NCBI RefSeq assembly: GCF_007050985.1
Contig: NZ_VHSF01000003.1
Location: 407,500-471,499 of the forward strand
DNA: 64,000 bases
Reading direction: 5' to 3'
Origin: Christiangramia sabulilitoris
GTDB taxonomy: Bacteria > Bacteroidota > Bacteroidia > Flavobacteriales > Flavobacteriaceae
Part shown: positions 35,784 to 44,605 of the stretch, one piece after another
How positions within the stretch are numbered: position 1 is the stretch's first letter
Layout: every line of letters starts with the position of its first letter
Made by a program: the position numbers and the translations under genes
Notes under the pieces: model-generated
Told to the model about the DNA's origin: nothing
What the model saw: only the letters and a program-made list of their open reading frames with translations
Databases searched by the model: none

Positions 35784-36944
35784 TTAGTTTTTTTCGTTAT
35801 CTACTACAGCCACTGCTTCACTTTCCTGTGGCTCCTCTGTTTCCATATCTTCTGAAGGTGCTGCAGGCGCCTGGTCCTGATTGCTACCCTCCATAGTGCT
35901 CGCAAAAGTAGGTTGTTCTGCCAACCATGCTTCATAATCTTCTTCAGATTCAACTATGATCTTCATTTGCATGTTGTAGTGAGCCTGCCCACATATTTTG
36001 TTACAAAGAAGGAAATAATCGAATTCGTAAGGATCAAGTGTAGGTTCCCCGGCAGCGATAAGATCTTCATTACGCTCTTTTCTCTCCTCGTTTACACTTT
36101 TTACTTTATCTACCATATACTCGCTTTCACGCATCTCTTCAGTAGTGATCGTTGGTGTAAAACCAAACTGAGTGATCATACCAGGCACAACATTCATTTG
36201 TGCTCTAAAGAATGGGAAATAGGCTGAGTGTAGGACATCCTGAGATCTGAATTTGAATAATACCGGTCTGTTCACAGGTAAATGCAGTTCAGTTACGATC
36301 TTATCATCATCTCCATAAGAATCAGATTCATCCACACCTAACTGGTTTACACCTTCGATAAATCGAACATTGGCTTTTCCAAGGGTATTATCTTCACCGG
36401 AATATCTTGCTCTCCAGTCGAACTGGTAGGCATAGATCTCGATCACTAAAGGATCTTCTTCCTCGTTGATATTCATAATATCACTCCAGGTAAATAATCC
36501 GTAGATGATCAATCCCGCAAGGGTGATCACCGGGATGATTGTCCAGATGAATTCCAGTTTATCATTATCTGCGTAGAATAATGCTTTCTGTGTCTTTTTC
36601 CCTTTATACTTATAGGCGAAGTAGTGTAATAATCCCTGGGTAATGATCTGTACAAACATGATCAACCCAAGAGAGATAAACATAAGGTTATCATACTCAC
36701 TACCATGCTCGGCAGCAGCTTCAGGCAGATAGAATCTACCATATTCCCAGAAGCAGTAAATTGTAATTACATAAAGGAAAATAACAAACGCCAGCATCAA
36801 AATTCCATTCCAGCGGTTATCATTGTCATTTGCCACCTGAGAAGTATCGCCATCCGGTTTTTTGGATAACTCAAATATCTTAGAGATCTGCCAACCTGTA
36901 ACGGCCAGAAGTGCAAGTACTATGATTACTAAAAATACGGTCAT
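35784..36944 (-). CDS. ctaC: cytochrome c oxidase subunit II with CuA site
   Basis: The 386-residue protein has three predicted helices near the N-terminus (one more than usual), then a cupredoxin domain with CuA ligands in LCNKICGQAHYNMQM and the aromatic electron-entry patch IEIYAYQFDWRA. There is no fused cytochrome c domain, so electrons must arrive from a c heme of the ACIII complex. A segment of about 25 charged residues (VKSVNEERKERNEDL) lies before the CuA loop, and the C-terminus is an acidic tail. It lies between actF and ctaD. Confidence 0.94.
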   Translation of the reverse strand: MTVFLVIIVLALLAVTGWQISKIFELSKKPDGDTSQVANDNDNRWNGILMLAFVIFLYVITIYCFWEYGRFYLPEAAAEHGSEYDNLMFISLGLIMFVQIITQGLLHYFAYKYKGKKTQKALFYADNDKLEFIWTIIPVITLAGLIIYGLFTWSDIMNINEEEDPLVIEIYAYQFDWRARYSGEDNTLGKANVRFIEGVNQLGVDESDSYGDDDKIVTELHLPVNRPVLFKFRSQDVLHSAYFPFFRAQMNVVPGMITQFGFTPTITTEEMRESEYMVDKVKSVNEERKERNEDLIAAGEPTLDPYEFDYFLLCNKICGQAHYNMQMKIIVESEEDYEAWLAEQPTFASTMEGSNQDQAPAAPSEDMETEEPQESEAVAVVDNEKN

Positions 36945-36977
36945 TTTATAAGTTCTTCTTTAAACAATCAATCTTTA

Positions 36978-38384
36978 TTAATAATGGTAATGCTTACTTT
37001 CCTTAAGGAAAGGATTGCCTTTCACCAGCAGTGGTGCCTTGGTGAGCGCGTTGAATACAATAAAAGTAAACAAGCCTCCAAACAATAGTACCGCACTAAT
37101 TTCAGGTATTCCAATAAACCATGATTCTCCAACAGTCGCCGGCATCACCATAACATATACATTAAGATAGTGACCACATAAGATCACAATCCCGGTCATA
37201 ATCACGAACCAGTTCACTCTCTTGTAATCACTGTTCATTAATAACAATACAGGGAAAAGGAAATTGGTGATCAACATACCAAAGAATGGTAATTGATAAT
37301 CTTCCATTCGCTGGATGAAGTATACCACCTCTTCAGGGATATTCGAGTACCAGATCAACATGAACTGAGAGAACCACAGGTAGGTCCAGAAAATACTGAT
37401 CCCGAACATGAATTTCGCCAGGTCATGAATATGACTGTCGTTCACAAATTCAAGATATCCTCTTGATTTAAGGTATATACTGATAATGGCAATAGTAGTA
37501 ATTCCAGATACAAATAAGCTGGCAAAAACAAACCATCCAAATAAGGTACTAAACCAGTGCGGATCCAGACTCATGATCCAGTCCCATGACATCATAGATT
37601 CTGTCACGATAAAGAATACAAGGAATCCTGCCGATAGTTTAAAGTTCTTTTTAAAGTAGGTAAGATCTGTGGAATCATCCATCTTAAGAGAGTTCTTTCT
37701 AAGCAGGTGTCTGAAGAAAATCCAACCACCTAAATAGATTGCAGCTCTAATAAGAAAGAAAGGCACATTTAAGTAAGCCGTCTTAGCCTGAATGATCTCA
37801 TCATGTGCTACTACTTCAGGATCCATCCAAATAAATAAATGATTTAGATGCAGACCTGAAAGAACCAGTAGTACAAATACAATAATCCCTCCTGGTAACA
37901 AATATGCGGTGATCGCTTCCATTACTCTGAAGAGTACCGGAGACCAGCCCGCCTGGGCAGCATACTGGATCGCATAGAATGCGAGCACTCCAAGAGATAT
38001 CATAAAGAAAAAGAAAGCCGCTACATATAAGGCAGCCCATGGTTTATTCTGCAATTGGTGCAGGATGTGCTCGTAGTGCTCATTCTCGTGTGAAGCTTCT
38101 TCCCCATGACCGGCTTCAGCGTGAGCTTCATCCCCATGAGATACTTCACTTTCGTATCCTGAAATATCTTCGGTTTCAACATTATCTCCTCCCGGAAGCT
38201 GTTCCACATTAATACCTGTAGTATTCTCTTCTGCATGCTCTTCACCATGATGTTCTGAAGCCATCATTTCTTTCACATCCTCTACGGTTTCCGGTGCAGC
38301 GATGAATCCATAAATGAGACCTACAGCCCCAACAATCATAAAAATGATTGCTGTTAATTTTAATTTACTGGATAGCGTATACAT
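36978..38384 (-). CDS. actF: ActF-like membrane subunit of alternative complex III
   Basis: The 468-residue membrane protein has about ten helices and matches the quinol:cytochrome c oxidoreductase subunit related to the NrfD-like ActC. Between helix 1 and helix 2 (about residues 40-112) it has an acidic, histidine-rich insertion with about ten histidines (for example HGDEAHAEAGHGEEASHENE). In ACIII, ActF packs against ActC and forms part of the membrane arm, without a known cofactor. It follows actE by 18 bases and precedes subunit II by 33. Confidence 0.9.
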   Translation of the reverse strand: MYTLSSKLKLTAIIFMIVGAVGLIYGFIAAPETVEDVKEMMASEHHGEEHAEENTTGINVEQLPGGDNVETEDISGYESEVSHGDEAHAEAGHGEEASHENEHYEHILHQLQNKPWAALYVAAFFFFMISLGVLAFYAIQYAAQAGWSPVLFRVMEAITAYLLPGGIIVFVLLVLSGLHLNHLFIWMDPEVVAHDEIIQAKTAYLNVPFFLIRAAIYLGGWIFFRHLLRKNSLKMDDSTDLTYFKKNFKLSAGFLVFFIVTESMMSWDWIMSLDPHWFSTLFGWFVFASLFVSGITTIAIISIYLKSRGYLEFVNDSHIHDLAKFMFGISIFWTYLWFSQFMLIWYSNIPEEVVYFIQRMEDYQLPFFGMLITNFLFPVLLLMNSDYKRVNWFVIMTGIVILCGHYLNVYVMVMPATVGESWFIGIPEISAVLLFGGLFTFIVFNALTKAPLLVKGNPFLKESKHYHY

Positions 38385-38402
38385 ATCGATAGATCTAAAT
38401 CT

Positions 38403-39107
38403 TTATTCTTGAATTTCGGTTTGGTTCTTTTCGTTGGACTGCCCAGATTCCACATCATCTGCATCGTCATAGATATTCGCATCTGCTCTTGAAGGGAGCA
38501 GATTTTCCTGCGCTCCGGCTTCTTCGAATTCTCTTTCGGGTTTACCCTCCAACTTGTCTTTAAGGCTCATCACATAGTGATCTATCTGCCAACGCTCTTC
38601 TGTACTGGTCTGAGAAGCATAAGATCCCATGTTATTGATTCCGTAATACATCACGTGATATACACTTCCCTCTGTAATGGCACGACCTGCGTCATCATAA
38701 GAAGGTACACCAAGTATCTTTTCACGCTCCACCAGGATCCCTTTACCGTCTCCCTTGTCACCGTGACAAACCGCGCAATATATAGTATAAAGTTGCTTAC
38801 CTTCTGCATGGTTATCCATGGTATAGGCAAGTGGATTTTTAAGATTCGCTTTCGCATCTGCAGCTCCCTGAGGAGTATCCTGATACTCGTAAGGCAACCA
38901 GCCTCTTGGTACAGTTTCCTCTACAGGTAACTTAGCTTCCTGACCGTTCTGAAATACCTCGTACTCCCCATAGGTTTCGTAACCTACAGATTCATACATA
39001 TCTGGCATGTACTGATAGTTTGGATCCTCCTTGTCTTGGCAGGAAACAACTGCCAAGCCCAGCAGACAAAATCCTATAGTTTTATGGAACAAACTTCTCA
39101 TTATCAC
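38403..39107 (-). CDS. actE: ActE-like monoheme cytochrome c lipoprotein of alternative complex III
   Basis: The 234-residue protein has a lipoprotein signal (LLGLAVVSC), a region rich in tyrosine and acidic residues, and one cytochrome c domain with YCAVCHGDKGDGKG near residue 114 and a candidate methionine ligand in YVMSLKD. The C-terminal tail is acidic. In known ACIII structures ActE is lipid-anchored and carries one heme c. Its ATG shares one base with the stop of actD. Confidence 0.92.
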   Translation of the reverse strand: MIMRSLFHKTIGFCLLGLAVVSCQDKEDPNYQYMPDMYESVGYETYGEYEVFQNGQEAKLPVEETVPRGWLPYEYQDTPQGAADAKANLKNPLAYTMDNHAEGKQLYTIYCAVCHGDKGDGKGILVEREKILGVPSYDDAGRAITEGSVYHVMYYGINNMGSYASQTSTEERWQIDHYVMSLKDKLEGKPEREFEEAGAQENLLPSRADANIYDDADDVESGQSNEKNQTEIQE

Positions 39108-39634
39108 TATTTATTATCTATTAATTTAATTTCAGAAGCTCCGGTCTTATATAAAAAGTCCGTTAGGTCTTCCACGTTATGGTTGGCAGCATCTACCTCC
39201 ATTAGGAACACATCATCTGTTGTTCTTACATCAGGGTTCTCAGCGCTTTTAAATGGCCATAATCTACTTCTCATATAGAAGGTGATCACCATTAAGTGAG
39301 CTGCAAAGAATACAGTTAATTCGAACATAATTGGCACAAATGCCGGCATGTTCTGGAAGAAACTGAAACTTGGTTTACCACCAATATCCTGCGGCCAGTC
39401 TTCGATCATGATAAAGTTCATCATCGCAACTGCAACAGATAAACCAACAATACCATACATGAACGAGGTGATGGCCAGTCTGGTTGGAGCTAATCCCATT
39501 GCCTTGTCCAGTCCGTGAACCGGGAACGGGCAATAAACCTCTCCAATATGATAGCGTGCTTCACGAATCTGCTTTACAGCCTGTAAAAGCAGATCGTCAT
39601 CTCGGTAAATAGCGTGTAAAACTTTAGATGCCAT
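39107..39634 (-). CDS. actD: ActD-like subunit of alternative complex III (DUF3341)
   Basis: The 175-residue protein begins with a soluble segment (KVLHAIYRDDDLLLQAVKQI) and has two transmembrane helices (about residues 55-78 and 92-118) with the DUF3341 motif PFPVHGLDKAMGL. It carries no cofactor and helps hold ACIII together. It starts 5 bases after actC. Confidence 0.93.
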   Translation of the reverse strand: MASKVLHAIYRDDDLLLQAVKQIREARYHIGEVYCPFPVHGLDKAMGLAPTRLAITSFMYGIVGLSVAVAMMNFIMIEDWPQDIGGKPSFSFFQNMPAFVPIMFELTVFFAAHLMVITFYMRSRLWPFKSAENPDVRTTDDVFLMEVDAANHNVEDLTDFLYKTGASEIKLIDNK

Positions 39635-39639
39635 CCTGA

Positions 39640-41454
39640 TTATTTATTTTTTAGTTTGTTTGCCTGCTCGATCCATCCAGCCCTGTTCTCCTGAATAGGG
39701 AAGTTCTCGATCACTTCATCAAGCAATTCAAAATCCTGTTCTGTTAATTTACTTACCTGGTCAAATAAGTAGATACCTACCTGATGTAAATGCTGCTGAA
39801 GTAGCGGCCCTACATTCTTAAGTTTCGTAAGATCATCTGCATCCTGAGTTTTTGGATCGTAAGTTCCAATTCTGGAAAGCATTTCGTCGATACGATCTTT
39901 GGTAACCTCAGATACCACCATGCCGTCTACATTTACAGTTTCCTCGTGAGGATGATCTGCTTCTTTTCTTGTAGTATGCTCTGTATCTTCTATCTTATGG
40001 TGAATTCCTGCTTCTTCATTCTGAAGTGGATTTCTACCTACAGCCTGTGGATCGTAATGCAATGCATCATCTCCATGCTCCTCTCTAAGTTTCTTATATT
40101 TTTCTCCGGAAGCCTTTAGAATTGTCTTCACCTCTGCCTGGGCGATCACCGGGAACGAACGGGCATAAAGAAGGAACAATACAAAGAAGAATCCTATGGT
40201 ACCAATGAATATCCCGATATCTACAAATGTTGGCGAGAACATTGTCCATGAAGATGGAAGGTAATCACGGTGCAATGAAGTCACGATAATTACAAAACGC
40301 TCGAACCACATCCCGATGTTTACCACGATCGAAATAAAGAATGAGAACATGATACTGGTACGCAGTTTCTTGAACCACATGAACTGTGGAGAGAACACGT
40401 TACAGGTCATCATACTCCAGTATGCCCACCAGTAAGGTCCGGTAGCCCTGTTAAGGAATGCATACTGTTCGTATTCCACCCCGGAATACCATGCGATCAC
40501 CAACTCGGTAATATATGCAGTACCAACGATAGAACCCGTGATCATGATCACGATGTTCATCAATTCGATATGCTGAATAGTAATATAGTCTTCAAGATTA
40601 GAAACCTTTCTCATGATGATAAGCAGGGTGTTTACCATGGCAAATCCAGAGAAGATAGCTCCCGCAACGAAGTAAGGAGGGAAAATGGTGGTATGCCATC
40701 CCGGTATTACCGAAGTTGCGAAGTCAAAAGATACAATGGTGTGTACAGAAAGTACAAGTGGTGTTGCCAATCCGGCAAGTACCAGAGATACTTCTTCAAA
40801 ACGCTGCCAGTCCTTGGCACGTCCACTCCATCCAAATGAAAGTATTCCGTAAACTCTTTTTGTGAAAGGCGTAATTGCCCTATCACGAATCATTGCAAAA
40901 TCAGGTAATAAACCAGTCCACCAGAATACCAGCGATACCGACAGGTAGGTTGAAATTGCAAATACATCCCAAAGAAGCGGTGAGTTAAAGTTCACCCAAA
41001 GAGATCCAAACTGGTTAGGGATTGGAAGTACCCAGTATGCCAGCCATGGACGCCCCATGTGAATTAAAGGGAAAAGACCCGCCTGCATTACAGAGAAGAT
41101 CGTCATAGCCTCTGCAGACCTGTTGATCGCCATTCTCCATTTTTGACGGAATAAAAGTAATACGGCCGAGATCAGTGTACCGGCGTGACCAATACCTACC
41201 CACCATACGAAGTTGGTAATATCCCAGGCCCAACCTACTGTTTTATTTAATCCCCAGGTACCTATACCTGTAGAAATCGTGTATACTATACATCCAACAC
41301 CCCAAAGAAAGGCAACAAGGGCGATAGAAAAAACTATCCACCAGGTTTTATTCGCCCTTCCTTCAACCGGAGCAGCAACATCCACTGTCACATCGTGATA
41401 GCTTTTGTTCCCGGTAACTAGAGGCTTTCGTATAGGTGCTTCGTAATGAGACAT
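39640..41454 (-). CDS. actC: ActC-like NrfD/PsrC membrane subunit of alternative complex III, with a C-terminal helix-hairpin-helix domain
   Basis: The 604-residue protein has ten helices of the NrfD/PsrC type (WAWDITNFVWWVGIGHAGTL in the quinol-site region) over about residues 1-440, which bind menaquinol. It then has a charged linker of about 80 residues and, at about residues 527-604, a helix-hairpin-helix-like domain (LTKLKNVGPLLQQHLHQVGI) of a kind normally seen in DNA-binding or ribosomal proteins. ActC of about 450-480 residues would be expected, so the tail is an addition. The gene lies between actB and actD. Confidence 0.93.
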   Translation of the reverse strand: MSHYEAPIRKPLVTGNKSYHDVTVDVAAPVEGRANKTWWIVFSIALVAFLWGVGCIVYTISTGIGTWGLNKTVGWAWDITNFVWWVGIGHAGTLISAVLLLFRQKWRMAINRSAEAMTIFSVMQAGLFPLIHMGRPWLAYWVLPIPNQFGSLWVNFNSPLLWDVFAISTYLSVSLVFWWTGLLPDFAMIRDRAITPFTKRVYGILSFGWSGRAKDWQRFEEVSLVLAGLATPLVLSVHTIVSFDFATSVIPGWHTTIFPPYFVAGAIFSGFAMVNTLLIIMRKVSNLEDYITIQHIELMNIVIMITGSIVGTAYITELVIAWYSGVEYEQYAFLNRATGPYWWAYWSMMTCNVFSPQFMWFKKLRTSIMFSFFISIVVNIGMWFERFVIIVTSLHRDYLPSSWTMFSPTFVDIGIFIGTIGFFFVLFLLYARSFPVIAQAEVKTILKASGEKYKKLREEHGDDALHYDPQAVGRNPLQNEEAGIHHKIEDTEHTTRKEADHPHEETVNVDGMVVSEVTKDRIDEMLSRIGTYDPKTQDADDLTKLKNVGPLLQQHLHQVGIYLFDQVSKLTEQDFELLDEVIENFPIQENRAGWIEQANKLKNK

Positions 41455-41490
41455 ATCCTTATTAGATTGATTCTTAGTTATTCGTTATTA

Positions 41491-44400
41491 TTAAGCTTCG
41501 GAAGTATTTCTAACTTTCGTCTGGTACATCACATTTGGTTTTGTACCTACATACTCAAGCAGATGATACATCCTGTCATCATTTTTCTTTTCCAGAATTT
41601 TTGCTCCTTCATCATTCACATCTCCAAAGACCATAGCGCCTTTATCACATGCTGCAGAACAAGCCGTATGGAATTCACCATCCTTGATCGTTCTACCTTC
41701 ACGCTTGGCATCAAGGATCGTTTTCTGAGTTAACTGGATACACATAGAACATTTTTCCATAACCCCTCTGGAACGTACAGTAACATCTGGGTTAAGTACC
41801 ATTCTACCAAGGTCATTGTTCATATGGTAATCAAATTCATCGTTCTGGGCATAGTTGAACCAGTTGAAACGACGAACTTTATAAGGACAGTTGTTCGCAC
41901 AATATCTTGTACCAACACACCTGTTATAGATCATTTGGTTTTGACCCTGTCTACCATGGGAAGTTGCCGCAACAGGACAAACAGTCTCACAAGGAGCATG
42001 GTTACAATGCTGACACATCACCGGCTGGAATACAACCTGTGGGTTACCTGCAGGCTCTTCCAGTTCTCCGAATTCAGAAAGGGAACTTCCAAGGCCACCA
42101 ATATTTTCTTTTTTATCAAGATCTGCAGTAAAGGATTCTTCAGAAGAGAAATAACGGTCTATACGCAACCAGTGCATATCTCTTGATCTTCTTACTTCGT
42201 TCTTACCTACTACAGGAACGTTATTTTCTGAATGACATGCAATCACACAAGCTCCACAACCGGTGCAGGCATTAAGATCTATACTCAGGTTAAAGTGTGG
42301 ACCCGTAGTCCTGTCAAAGCTCTCCCAGATATCTACTTCCGGAGAAGTTACAGGAGTTTCCTGGTGATCTAAAGATACTTCCGGAGTCTTATTCCATACG
42401 TGAGCATCTTTAGTATTGAACACCTCTAAAGTGGTTTCCTTGATGATATCACCTCTACCCATTAAGGTATTATGAAGCTGCACACAGGCAAATTCATGTA
42501 CCCCGGCAGTTTTCTCCATTTTCACCTTCTGTACAGAACTAAAGTTCCTGTACAAAGGATAGGCATTCACCCCGGTTTGCATTTCTTCCTGTATCCCGGC
42601 TTTTCTACCATAACCAAGCGCAAGACCAATAGATCCCTTCGCCTGTCCTGGCATAATATATACCGGTACATTTTTAAGAACCGTATCCCCTAATCCAAGA
42701 TTTACATGGCTACCATTTAAACCTCCGTTTGCATCATGCCAGTTTTCAAGACCAAGCTCTTCAGCATCGGCTTCAGAAACAGTTACATAATTATCCCAGC
42801 TCGCTCTGGTAAGCGGATCTGGCATTTCCTGCAACCACGGGTTATTAAATTGCTGACCGTCTCCCATGGACACTTTCGTGTAAAGAGAAAGCTCAAATCC
42901 TTCTCCTTCAAGATTATCCTCTAATGAAGATGATCTGGAACCGGAAAGGCTTTCAGACCCTGCAGCGATAGCTACCGGAGAAGTCGCCTCGAAAGCGCCG
43001 TCATGAAGTGCTTTTGAAAATGGCTGACCTCCGAAATCTGAAGACCAAGTTTCTTTTATATAATCAAGATAAGACACATTATTACCGGCCCATTTCAGTA
43101 AAGTATCCTGAAATTGTCTCGTATCGAATAAAGGTCTTATCGTTGGCTGCATTAAACTGAAAGATCTTTCATTGAACTGAATATCTCCCCAGCTCTCCAG
43201 GTAATGTGGAGTGGCAGCTACATATTTACTAACTTCTGAAGTCTCATCGGCTCTGGTAGTAAAATCTACTACGGTTTCAACCTTTTTAAGACCTTCAATA
43301 AATTCTTCTCTGTTTGGAAGGGTATGAACAGGGTTTAGACCGGCGATCAAAAGAGCACCAACACTACCGTTATTCATATCTTCAACCAACTGCATTACTT
43401 CTGCAGCGTTACCCTGACGAATAACCCTGGCGTTAGAAGTATCCATCACCTGGCTTCCAAGTGCTTCGTTGATCTCCAATGCCCAGGTCTGAGCCTCCAT
43501 ATCTGGAATGCCACAGGCAACCACAGCACCACTCCCTGCTTTACGCAATTCTCGTGCTGCCTTCACCACTGCATCGTCTATGTTTGAAGGAAGATCACTG
43601 GTAGAAGAACCACCTGCGATATAACCTCTTAAAGCAGACATCACTGCTTTTTGCTCAGAAGGCTTTAAAGGAACACGCTTATCTGCGTTAGCCCCGGTAA
43701 GAGACATATTAGACTCAAACTGAATATGACGGGACATTTTACCATCCTTCGGAATTCTTGTTTTGGCATAAGCAGCATCGTAGCCACCTCCCTGCCAGTC
43801 TGCAAGAAAATCTGCACCAACCCCAACCACGGTCTTCACTTTCGAGAAATCATAGTTTGGCAAGGCACGACGACCATATTTAGCCTGAAAAGCATTCAGG
43901 GCTGCATCTTCAGAAACTGTATCATACACGATGTGACGTACATTCCCGTATTTAGATGAAAAATCCTGAATTAATTTTGAAGTCGAAGGACTCGCGAATG
44001 TCTGCGTAAGAAGAACCACATCTCCGCTGGCATTATCCAGTGCAGAAGTAACCTCACGGTCAAACTCTTCCCAGGAAACATTCCTTCCTTCGATCATTGG
44101 GCGTTTCACCCTTTTTGTATCATACAATGAAAGTACCGAAGCATGTACACGCGCATTTACACCGCCTTTGAACTTCGAAAGATCATTATTTTCAATTTTG
44201 ATAGGACGACCCTCACGAGTTTTTACCAAAACACTTGCGAAGTCGAAACCATCAGCAATAGTAGATGCGTAATAATCGGCAACCCCGGGTACGATCCTGT
44301 CTGGCTGTACCACGTAAGGAATAGATTTTACCACCGGGCCTTCACAGGCGGCCAGTGAAGCAGCTGCTGTACTGAATCCAACATACTTAAGGAAGTCCCT

Positions 44401-44556
44401 TCTTGAAGTCTTTGAATCTTCAAGATTTTGCTTATCCCCAAGAAAATCCTCTACCGGGATATTCTCAGCGAATTCCTTTTGTTGGAGCGCCTCAACAACA
44501 GAGCTGTTTTCATTTAGCTCTTCAACACTTTTCCAGTATTTCTTGTTTGATGACAT
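41491..44556 (-). CDS. actB: ActB-like iron-sulfur subunit of alternative complex III (molybdopterin-oxidoreductase fold)
   Basis: The 1021-residue protein has a Tat-like signal at residues of about 50-75 (SRRDFLKYVGFSTAAASLAAC), a large domain with the molybdopterin-oxidoreductase fold that in ACIII holds no molybdenum, and a C-terminal ferredoxin-like domain with four cysteine clusters: CTGCGACVIAC, CQHCNHAPCETVCP, CVGTRYCANNCP and CSMCIQLT with a distant CSAACD. These should hold three 4Fe-4S and one 3Fe-4S cluster. It receives electrons from quinol oxidation at ActC and passes them to ActA. It is preceded by actA with 49 bases between. Confidence 0.94.
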   Translation of the reverse strand: MSSNKKYWKSVEELNENSSVVEALQQKEFAENIPVEDFLGDKQNLEDSKTSRRDFLKYVGFSTAAASLAACEGPVVKSIPYVVQPDRIVPGVADYYASTIADGFDFASVLVKTREGRPIKIENNDLSKFKGGVNARVHASVLSLYDTKRVKRPMIEGRNVSWEEFDREVTSALDNASGDVVLLTQTFASPSTSKLIQDFSSKYGNVRHIVYDTVSEDAALNAFQAKYGRRALPNYDFSKVKTVVGVGADFLADWQGGGYDAAYAKTRIPKDGKMSRHIQFESNMSLTGANADKRVPLKPSEQKAVMSALRGYIAGGSSTSDLPSNIDDAVVKAARELRKAGSGAVVACGIPDMEAQTWALEINEALGSQVMDTSNARVIRQGNAAEVMQLVEDMNNGSVGALLIAGLNPVHTLPNREEFIEGLKKVETVVDFTTRADETSEVSKYVAATPHYLESWGDIQFNERSFSLMQPTIRPLFDTRQFQDTLLKWAGNNVSYLDYIKETWSSDFGGQPFSKALHDGAFEATSPVAIAAGSESLSGSRSSSLEDNLEGEGFELSLYTKVSMGDGQQFNNPWLQEMPDPLTRASWDNYVTVSEADAEELGLENWHDANGGLNGSHVNLGLGDTVLKNVPVYIMPGQAKGSIGLALGYGRKAGIQEEMQTGVNAYPLYRNFSSVQKVKMEKTAGVHEFACVQLHNTLMGRGDIIKETTLEVFNTKDAHVWNKTPEVSLDHQETPVTSPEVDIWESFDRTTGPHFNLSIDLNACTGCGACVIACHSENNVPVVGKNEVRRSRDMHWLRIDRYFSSEESFTADLDKKENIGGLGSSLSEFGELEEPAGNPQVVFQPVMCQHCNHAPCETVCPVAATSHGRQGQNQMIYNRCVGTRYCANNCPYKVRRFNWFNYAQNDEFDYHMNNDLGRMVLNPDVTVRSRGVMEKCSMCIQLTQKTILDAKREGRTIKDGEFHTACSAACDKGAMVFGDVNDEGAKILEKKNDDRMYHLLEYVGTKPNVMYQTKVRNTSEA

Positions 44557-44605
44557 ATTATATCTAGATATTAGCTTCTTAATTTGTTACCTGAACTTCA
44601 GGATT

